DNA from: Stentor coeruleus
Taxonomy: Eukaryota > Ciliophora > Heterotrichea > Heterotrichida > Stentoridae
DNA length: 22,669 nt
Assembly: GCA_001970955.1 (NCBI GenBank)
Contig: MPUH01001154.1
Coordinates: 1-22,669 of the forward strand
Direction: 5' to 3'
Under the pieces are notes generated by a model, which saw only the letters and a list, made by a program, of their open reading frames with translations, searched no databases and was not told the origin of the DNA. Each line of letters opens with the position of its first letter. Position 1 is the first letter of the stretch. The translations under genes were made by a program, and so were the position numbers. Positions 15,521-22,669 of this stretch are shown piece after piece.

Positions 15521-17456
15521 TCTTATTATAAGTTAATTAAAGGAAGAAAAGTGATGTCAGAATATTTTTGAACTTATCTAGGAAGAAAAATAAGATAGAC
15601 ACTATTGGAATGAGGATTTGTGAGTATTTCATATTGGTTGACATATTTTTGTTACGACCATGAATATTTATACAAGGAAAATTGTTTGTTGTTTTGGTGT
15701 AAGAATTGGTTTTTTTTGGAAGAAAACTTGATGGATTATTAATTAAGAGGTTTTAGGAATGCTTGCTTTGTAGTATTTGTATTTGGAAACTATGATTTAA
15801 ACTAGTCATATTAGATAATTATATAGTTGAAAAAAATGGAATTGAAGACAAATTTTATCGATGATTGGGTTTATTATATAAGGGTATGTAAAGAAAAGTT
15901 TATATTGCTTATGATTAGTTATGGAATGCTAGCTTGGGCCTGAAATTATTTGTATTTATAAATCCAGAATCAAAAATATAGTCAGGTGTTATTTGACTGG
16001 ATTTAAACTTGATGTTAAATTAAAGTACGTGCATATGAGATGATAATAAGGTTATTGAGCTTGGCTTAAGGAGAGTTTTAAGTGATATAAATCACTATTA
16101 TTCTGGCATAAAAACTAAATAATAAATATAATATGATGGTATCAATGTTCTATAAATGTAAAGAAATTAAACGCTGAATTAAAATTGTATTTTTGTAAAG
16201 CCTAGTTATGTCTATATTAAGTTTGTATGCATATCATAAAGTATACAATTATAATATTTAAGGTAATCAAGTATAAGAGAATAAAATTGTTAAATTTTAA
16301 TACATTGGCTTAATTTGATGAATATAAACCTATAGACACACAAATGAAATGATTTTTATTGATTCATAAAAATATAAGTACAATTTTTAGATATTTATTA
16401 GAAATCATATTTGTTAGTATAGAATAAACATATAAAAATTGTCTAGTCATGCTGATAAAAGTAAGTAATTTACAAATTTTATTCGTATTAAACTGGCTTT
16501 ACTATTAGAATTTTTTGAATTAGAAAAAGTTAGATAACTAGAATTATAAAATATTTAAAATACAATAATCTACATTATAGTCAATTAAAAGGTAGAAATT
16601 AATCATAGTATATAGGAATTGAATAAAAAGTGTGCTTACTCTAAATTTTTTATAAAAATATTCTGTCTAAATAAATAGTTTTGTTCAAACATACACTATT
16701 TTAGCATATTATTTATAGTTTTTGATTTTAAAATATAACATAAAGCATAAAACATCATTAAATATTATGTATATTTATTTTATAGCTGTTATTTAAGAGT
16801 GCTAAAATTCTTATACTTGTTAAAAATTTTCAATATTAATTTACAAAAAATATCATCAAACACTACTTTTTACCTTAGATAAATATTAAACTTTAAATAA
16901 TTAAAAAAGTTTTTATATAGAAAATATATTACGGGTAGGTATTGAACAAAGAATTTTGAAAAAAGTATTATATATTTATATATTATAAGTATTTAAGATT
17001 TGTTATAGGATTTTTAAGTAATAATTTTTTTATTTCATTATCTTTATCTTGATGATTGTTGTGAATTGAATTATATGAGTAAAAGCTAACAGTAATAGAT
17101 AATAGAGTTTTAAGATTAAAAATAAATAAACTTTAGTAGACTAAATTTATTATGTAGTAAAAACAGTAAAAAAGAAATCGAGTTATAAAAAAATATAAAA
17201 TTATTCAGCAATAGGATTATATTTTTCTAATATAAACTAGGTAACTAAAAGTATAAAGAATTTATAAATAAAAATATAAAGTAAAAATGATAACTAGCCA
17301 AAATGCCAACAAGCACTTATTCTTTATTTGTAATAACAACAAGAAATGATAAAAACTGATACTTTATTGATTTCCTAAAACAATCAAATCTATATAAAAT
17401 AGCATAACTCTAAGTTTAATTAACTTATAATAAATAAACTTTACTTTTATATAAAA
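15521..17456. other. Divergent 1.9-kb intergenic region without recognised gene
   Basis: This is the longest gene-free stretch in the window. The first about 400 bp are G-rich and C-poor on the + strand, fitting the TPR gene 5' flank; the rest is extremely AT-rich, with AT palindromic runs such as around 16965-16990. No tRNA, repeat array or coding frame was found. A small RNA gene cannot be excluded by eye. Confidence 0.45.
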
Positions 17457-18578
17457 ATGCAAGACCTATGTTGCAAATACTGTTTAAACAAGTATACATT
17501 AGAGAATAAGCCGTTGATGATAAAATGCACTCATTGTTTATGCAAAAGATGCATGATCTATCTTAACGAAAACTATCAAAATAAGTGCTTTTGGTGTGGA
17601 AAAGATGTTTCTTACAGCCCAGAATGTTTAAGAGTACATCAAATTACCTACAATAAACTTTTAATTAAAAATCAAAAGCTATGCAGAACTCATGCTATGG
17701 TTTTTACTCATATATCAAAAATAACATTAGTTGAGTATTGTGAAAGGTGCTTACAAGAGGGAAATATAAATTTTGATGAAATTGAAGACATTATAAATAA
17801 AGAAAATGTAACACAAAATTACATAGAAAAGAAAACTCAAATGATTAATAAACTTATCGAAGCCTATGAAGAAAATATAAATGCAATAAATCGTCTTGAA
17901 GAGTTCTACAAAAAAATTGATAACGCGAAAAAAATTCATGAAGCCTTAATTAGTGGGATACAACAAGAAACCCTTATAGACAAAATAGCACTGATAAAAA
18001 ATTTTGATCTATTCAAATTTCAAGAAGGTACTGAATTAGAAGATAAACTTGCTATACTAGACAAACAAAAAACTGAGTCTGCATATTTGCTTGCTGTATC
18101 ATCAGTTGGTATATCAAGAGAAAAAAGATTGATAAACTGGAATAATGATAATGGAGTTTGGCTAGGTAATACTCTTTACAGAAATGAGGTATTAAATGAT
18201 CGTGTATTTTTAGAATTTACATTTCAAGGTAATTCTCCTTTAAAAATAACTTCTGTTGGGCTTGGGATGAGTTATTCACAAGAATCATTTTTATATTACT
18301 ATCAAATAAGATTTAGGGAAGTTGGGGGAATTAAAAAGGATTTTCTACTTGAAAAAAATGTTGATAAAGTTGATAATAGAATAACAACAGAGTTTAGCTT
18401 AGGTGATGAAGGCTATACTTTAAATCCAAGAAGGAAATATAATATTGAAACTGTATATGAAGGTTTAAACTTTTATTCAGTATTAGTAGATAGTGGAATC
18501 CTTTTTCATCAAATGCCGATTTTTAAATTTGAACCCAATTTCCAAATGTCAATGATTTTGTATATGAAATTTAAATAA
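17457..18578 (+). CDS. RING-finger protein, TRIM-like architecture
   Basis: A 373-aa protein, single exon, TAA stop. The N-terminal RING finger has complete C3HC4 spacing: Cys6-x2-Cys9-x14-Cys24-x1-His26-x2-Cys29-x2-Cys32-x11-Cys44-x2-Cys47, indicating a likely E3 ubiquitin ligase that recruits an E2. It is followed by a degenerate B-box-like Cys/His patch (about 76-103), a coiled coil (about 125-170) and a beta-rich C-terminal domain from about 215, starting SVGISREKRLINWNNDNGVW, which may be a substrate-binding beta-sandwich of PHR or similar type. RING, coil and beta-domain order resembles TRIM proteins; the C-terminal family is not certain. Its stop is 58 bp before the ATG of the acyl-CoA synthetase on the same strand. 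Confidence 0.8.
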   Translation: MQDLCCKYCLNKYTLENKPLMIKCTHCLCKRCMIYLNENYQNKCFWCGKDVSYSPECLRVHQITYNKLLIKNQKLCRTHAMVFTHISKITLVEYCERCLQEGNINFDEIEDIINKENVTQNYIEKKTQMINKLIEAYEENINAINRLEEFYKKIDNAKKIHEALISGIQQETLIDKIALIKNFDLFKFQEGTELEDKLAILDKQKTESAYLLAVSSVGISREKRLINWNNDNGVWLGNTLYRNEVLNDRVFLEFTFQGNSPLKITSVGLGMSYSQESFLYYYQIRFREVGGIKKDFLLEKNVDKVDNRITTEFSLGDEGYTLNPRRKYNIETVYEGLNFYSVLVDSGILFHQMPIFKFEPNFQMSMILYMKFK

Positions 18579-18636
18579 GAAATTAAAAGTGTTTATGCAT
18601 TTTAAATTATTAATAAGCTAATATCAGTGATAAAAT

Positions 18637-21053
18637 ATGTTATTGTCCAATATAAAAATGGGTAACCAAGAGTTTAAGGATGATGGAAAGTATATTGTTG
18701 AGGTTAAAGGATCAGCGAAAACTGGAAGTAGTCCTATATACAGGTCAGTTTTAGCTAATCCTGATTTAAAGTGTGAGCTTTCTTCAAAGGCAACCACTTT
18801 ATATGAGAGTGTCATCTTCAGCTTGAAATCCAATCCAAATGAAAACATGCTTGGTACTAGAGAAGTTTCACAAGGTCAGCTAGGTCTTTATAAGTGGAAA
18901 ACCTATTCAGAAATAAACACTATGTCCCATTCTATAGGTTTCGCACTCAAGCATCTAAGCCTTGTTGAGCCAGATTCAGAAGGTAATAGTTTTGCCTGTG
19001 TTTACTCTAAAAATCGTATGGAATGGATTGTAGCCGATATAGCATGCATGTCTCAAAGTATAATTACTGTACCACTATACGATGGCCAGCAAGAATCTTC
19101 AATAAATATGATAATAGAGCAAACTAATATAAAGACCATATTCTGTTCCGAAAATCTATCAAAAAAAATAATCAAAATGAAAAAAAATGGTATGCTAAAC
19201 CCTATAAAAATAGTAATACAATTTGAAAATATTGACGAACAAACATATAAAGAATGCTCTGAGGCTGGATTACAAATTTATTCTTTTGAAGAACTTTGTC
19301 GTATATGCCCTGAAGGTAAGGTTAATCCCCCAAAACCTGAAACCTGGTTAACAATTTGCTATACAAGTGGGACAACTGGGATACCTAAAGGGGCGATAAT
19401 AACACATAAAAATATAATTTCTATGATTTCTGGGTCAAGACAATATAAACTTCAGTATTGTAAAAGTGATGTGCATATATCTTATCTACCACTTGCTCAT
19501 ATAATGGATAGATTCACATGTTATCAAATTATATCATTTGGTGGAAGTATTGGGTTTTATTCAGGAGATATTTTAAAACTAAGAGAAGACATTATTACCC
19601 TTAGACCTACTATTTTTATATCAGTCCCTCGGATTTTCAATCGCTTTTATTCAGCCATTAATAACATTTTTGCTTCAGAAAAAGGGATTAAAAAAATTCT
19701 TATAAAAAAAGCACTTAAACATAAAATCAAAGCCTTTGAAGAAAATGGTTTTTTAGACCATGCGGTATGGGATAGGCTGATTTTTAATAAAATCAAAGGA
19801 TTTCTTGGTGGAAGAATCAGGATTTTTGGTACCGGGTCAGCACCTTTATCGAATGAGGTGATGAAGTTTCTTAGAGCTGTTTTTTCATGCCATTTTATTG
19901 AAGGATATGGTCAGACTGAAACAAGTGGTACAAGTTTTAGGACGAAATTTGAAGAGAAAAATGTGGGAACTGTTGGAGGACCAATTCCTACACTTGAGTT
20001 TAAATTAGATGATGTCCCTGAAATGAATTATTTTACTACAGATAAAGATGAAAATGGATTAAATTCACCCAGAGGAGAAATATGTTTAAGAAGTGATTCT
20101 GTGATTATGGGATACTATAAAGCTCCACANCCTACACTTGAGTTTAAATTAGATGATGTCCCTGAAATGAATTATTTTACTACAGATAAAGATGAAAATG
20201 GATTAAATGCACCCAGAGGAGAAATATGTTTAAGAAGTGATTCTGTGATTATGGGATACTATAAAGCTCCACATCTTACTGCAGAAATTATTGATGAAGA
20301 AGGGTGGTTGCATAGTGGAGATATTGGGATGATACTACCACAAAATGGAGCATTGAAAATTATAGACAGGAAAAAGAATATATTTAAGCTTTCTCAAGGT
20401 GAATATATTGCTCCTGATAAGCTTGAGAATATCTATCTAAGGATTCCTTTTATAATGCAAATTTTTGTGGTGAATATATTGCCCCTGATAAGCTTGAGAA
20501 TATCTATCTAAGGATTCCTTTTATAATGCAAATTTTTGTTCATGGAGATTCACTTCAAAGTTATTTAGTAGCTGTTGTTGTACCTGATGAAGGGTTTATC
20601 AGAGCTCATTGGGCTAATAAATATGGATATCAGCCTGGGGTAGCTTTTGATAATATTTGTCAAGATGAGAGACTTAAAGAATATTTTATAGAAGCGATGA
20701 GGAATATTGCTAAAAAAGAAGATCTTCTTGGCTTCGAATACATTAAAAAAATTGGATTAGAGCCTAAACCTTGGACTTCAGATAATTTGCTTACACCAAC
20801 CCNAGTTTCGAGTACATTAAAAAAATTGGATTAGAGCCTAAACCTTGGACTTCAGATAATTTGCTTACACCAACCCAGAAACTCATAAGACATAAAGCAA
20901 GAAATTATTATAAAGAAGTTATTGATAGTTTGTATAGAGAAAAGNCAGAAACTCATAAGACATAAAGCAAGAAATTATTATAAAGAAGTTATTGATAGTT
21001 TGTATAGAGAAAAGGAAGAAACTCAAACATTATTGAATAGTGAAAATCAATAA
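18637..21053 (+). CDS. ACSL: Long-chain acyl-CoA synthetase
   Basis: Activates long-chain fatty acids to acyl-CoA through an acyl-AMP intermediate. Predicted 685 aa, normal for the family, after deletion of four duplicated overlaps (144, 71, 74 and 70 bp); the remaining 2058 bases form one frame to TAA 21051-21053. Adenylate-forming motifs appear in order: YTSGTTGIPKG (242-252), EGYGQTETSGT (from about 422), GWLHSGDIG (508-516), then DRKKNIFKLSQGEYIAP and a C-terminal LTPTQKLIRHKA stretch carrying the expected Lys region. No membrane helix or peroxisomal signal is evident. A Met seven codons downstream (18658) starts MGNQEF and is an alternative start. The raw sequence shows false stops because of the assembly copies, so automatic annotation would split it into several pieces. 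Confidence 0.92.
19987..20273. repeat. Unmerged contig overlap around N20130
   Basis: Bases 19987-20129 recur at 20131-20273 (offset 144, in frame) with one visible difference (AATTCACCC against AATGCACCC). It adds a false 48-aa repeat to the acyl-CoA synthetase. Confidence 0.9.
20398..20539. repeat. Tandem 71-bp copy without an N
   Basis: Bases 20398-20468 are followed directly by a near-identical copy at 20469-20539 (GCTCCTG against GCCCCTG). The 71-bp offset breaks the acyl-CoA synthetase frame inside its conserved signature; removing one copy repairs it. It is probably the same type of assembly fault as the N-flanked ones. Confidence 0.85.
20733..20876. repeat. Unmerged contig overlap around N20803
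   Basis: Bases 20733-20802 recur at 20807-20876 (offset 74), with one visible difference (TTCGAATAC against TTCGAGTAC), across the N. It breaks the acyl-CoA synthetase frame. Confidence 0.9.
20876..21014. repeat. Unmerged contig overlap around N20945
   Basis: Bases 20876-20944 recur at 20946-21014 (offset 70). It lies immediately after the previous overlap, so four joins fall within about 0.9 kb near the 3' end of the acyl-CoA synthetase gene. Confidence 0.9.
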
Positions 21054-21153
21054 AAATAGGAAATTTAGTTAAAATTTAGTTTTTAGGTTATAAAAATATT
21101 AGTTTTTAAGTATAAAAAATATGTTAATGTTTTAGTATATTCAAGACTCAATA

Positions 21154-22170
21154 TTAGTTATTAAATCCAGCAAGTCTCCTTCCAAGTGGAGATAATTGTG
21201 GGTCTTGAATATCATTAAAAGTAAAAGGAAAGTACCCAGGTTTATGCTTTCTCCCAACATAAGCACAATTAGCCCAATGACTAGTATCGACTTTATTTTC
21301 AAGAGCTTTTAGTTTTTTATCAAGGATTTTTTGACTAACCCCATGCCTTGGTAGCATACAAACATAAGTTACAAGTCTAAAATTCTGTTTTTCCCTTCCT
21401 ATTATCGGCCCAGATCCCATATGAAAAACCCTTGAATCCCACAAAACAAGTGTGCCTTCATCAGCAAGGACCCATCTTGGAACACAACCTTTTCTTAAGA
21501 AAAATTCAATTCCTTGTTTCTCAATAATTATAAAATCCTTTCGATTAGCAATGCCAACATATTCAAAATACTCATTAAAATACTTGTGACTATCTTCTAA
21601 AACTAACAATGTAGCATCTCCAGGATTAACAGGATATAGATTTACTAAACCTTGTACACAACATTTGAATTTTTTTTCAGATGATTGATCTGTATGTATC
21701 CATAAACGATTATTAAACCAACCATCATATGTTATTTCTGAAGGTAAATGAAGTGATATTGCATCATAACTGACAAGAAGATCTTCTTTGTTTGTATTCC
21801 ATAATGATGCAAAAATTTCAACTATTCTTGGGTCTTGTCTTATATCCCATACCCATTGTAAATGAACTAAAGGATTGTTTTTTAAAAGCATTGATCTTAT
21901 TGGTGAAAGTGCTTTGAGGTTTTTATAGGTATTTGGGTCGTCTTTTTGAAGGTTGATTAATCTTGAGAAGTCAGCCCAGGCACGATTACGGAAATTCTCA
22001 CATTCTGAAGGTGAAAATATTTGCACTACGGCTACGCCATGATTTTCTAGCTGCTGCTCGATATCACTTGCTAGGCAATCAAATCTTTTGTAAGAGGAAA
22101 TACATAAAGGGCCTGGCCAGATACCACCAGATGAATTTAACCCATCGATATATTCCATTTTTATATGCAT
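21154..22170 (-). CDS. Phytanoyl-CoA-dioxygenase-like 2OG-Fe(II) oxygenase
   Basis: A 338-aa protein, single exon, ATG at 22170, TAA at 21154. It has the PhyH-type double-stranded beta-helix: the metal triad His159-x-Asp161 (WIHTDQS) and His250 (in RVFHMGSG), with Arg259 or Arg265 as candidate 2-oxoglutarate-binding residue. Such enzymes hydroxylate fatty acyl-CoAs or diverse small molecules using 2-oxoglutarate, oxygen and Fe(II); the substrate cannot be read from sequence, and true peroxisomal phytanoyl-CoA hydroxylase activity is not shown (no clear PTS1, C-terminus AGFNN). It converges on the acyl-CoA synthetase with about 100 bp between stops; a joint role in fatty-acid metabolism is possible but only inferred. 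A second Met at residue 5 is an alternative start. Confidence 0.85.
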   Translation of the reverse strand: MHIKMEYIDGLNSSGGIWPGPLCISSYKRFDCLASDIEQQLENHGVAVVQIFSPSECENFRNRAWADFSRLINLQKDDPNTYKNLKALSPIRSMLLKNNPLVHLQWVWDIRQDPRIVEIFASLWNTNKEDLLVSYDAISLHLPSEITYDGWFNNRLWIHTDQSSEKKFKCCVQGLVNLYPVNPGDATLLVLEDSHKYFNEYFEYVGIANRKDFIIIEKQGIEFFLRKGCVPRWVLADEGTLVLWDSRVFHMGSGPIIGREKQNFRLVTYVCMLPRHGVSQKILDKKLKALENKVDTSHWANCAYVGRKHKPGYFPFTFNDIQDPQLSPLGRRLAGFNN

Positions 22171-22669
22171 TTTGCAGATGATGATTAGAATTTAGTTAAA
22201 ATGTCATGTAGTGAAAATGAGATTAAGTTTTATGGTGAATTTTATATGAAAGTTACTTATGCTGTTATTATATTTTATGTATTAAAAATTTTATGTTTGA
22301 TTTAAGTTCTAGGATTTATTCTTACGATTTGCGTGAGAGTCTGAACTTTTTATGATTAAAGATTACTAGTATATTAAAGGTTTAAAAGATTTTTTTATAT
22401 CAAAAAATTATACTTTGATAATATTCTTGGATAATTTTTGCTATAACATTGAAAATACAAAAACCAAAGCATTTCATATAAGTATTTACCTTTAAAATCA
22501 TTCATAAAACTATATTAAAAACATTTGCATACACCTAAAATTCTTACTTCCTAATATTTCCCTAATATTTCAACAAACTAATACTTAATTTTTTCTGATC
22601 AACTATTATCAACCCTACCCAATATCCTATAAAAAATTCTTCTCTTCCTCTATATACCCACCTTCAATC
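22171..22669. promoter_or_regulatory. 5' flank of the 2OG oxygenase and probable flank of a downstream + gene
   Basis: No gene is seen. The left part precedes the minus-strand oxygenase start. From about 22440 to the end the + strand becomes C-containing and almost G-free, the same signature seen before the + strand ATGs at 1418 and 11047, suggesting that a + strand gene begins just beyond the window. Confidence 0.35.

Noticed and set aside
21963..22181. 72-codon plus-strand frame
   Set aside because: Antisense to the start of the conserved 2OG oxygenase; no independent support.
1..22669. CRISPR array, tRNA genes, telomeric repeats, bacterial operons
   Set aside because: No regularly spaced repeats, no cloverleaf-like arms and no end repeats were seen; the gene families and micro-introns are eukaryotic.

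Overview
The window looks like macronuclear DNA of a heterotrich ciliate, most likely Stentor or a close relative. The evidence is in the sequence. It is very AT-rich, its protein genes are clearly eukaryotic, and one is the ciliary transition-zone protein TMEM231. Three in-frame interruptions are explained by 15-nt GT...AG introns, the hallmark of heterotrichs. All of the roughly 45 Trp codons read in intact genes are TGG, and no TAA, TAG or TGA sits inside an intact exon, so the code appears standard, as in Stentor. Blepharisma also has 15-nt introns but reads UGA as Trp.

Layout: 351-770 (-) a Met-less coding-like remnant with an internal TGA; 1418-3732 (+) a leucine-rich-repeat/coiled-coil protein with two 15-nt introns; 3856-4791 (-) PUS3 tRNA pseudouridine synthase with one 15-nt intron; 4797-5738 (+) TMEM231, whose start codon lies only 5 bp from that of PUS3; 5827-6544 (+) a truncated, frameshifted penicillin-acylase relic; 6600-9334 (+) a kinesin-7-like motor joined in one reading frame to an OTU cysteine-protease domain and a C-terminal retroviral-integrase-type zinc-binding segment; 10020-10238 (-) a small protein ending in a CAAX-like box; 11047-12870 (+) an ELMO-domain protein lacking the GAP arginine; 14207-15520 (-) a TPR protein; 17457-18578 (+) a RING-finger protein; 18637-21053 (+) a long-chain acyl-CoA synthetase; 21154-22170 (-) a phytanoyl-CoA-dioxygenase-like 2OG-Fe(II) oxygenase. 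The last 230 bases look like the 5' flank of a further + strand gene outside the window.

Six single N bases each sit between two nearly identical direct copies of 59-143 bp, and a seventh tandem copy has no N. Removing one copy (plus its N) from each affected gene restores one uninterrupted frame of sensible length (LRR 721 aa, kinesin 871 aa, ELMO 587 aa, acyl-CoA synthetase 685 aa). These are therefore unmerged contig overlaps, not biological repeats.

The genes are mostly independent housekeeping or cytoskeletal/ciliary functions and do not form an operon-like pathway. The most novel object is the kinesin-OTU-integrase-zinc-finger fusion. Base composition is also patterned: sequence upstream of start codons is almost G-free on the coding strand, which helps to orient genes and supports the small - strand gene at 10020.
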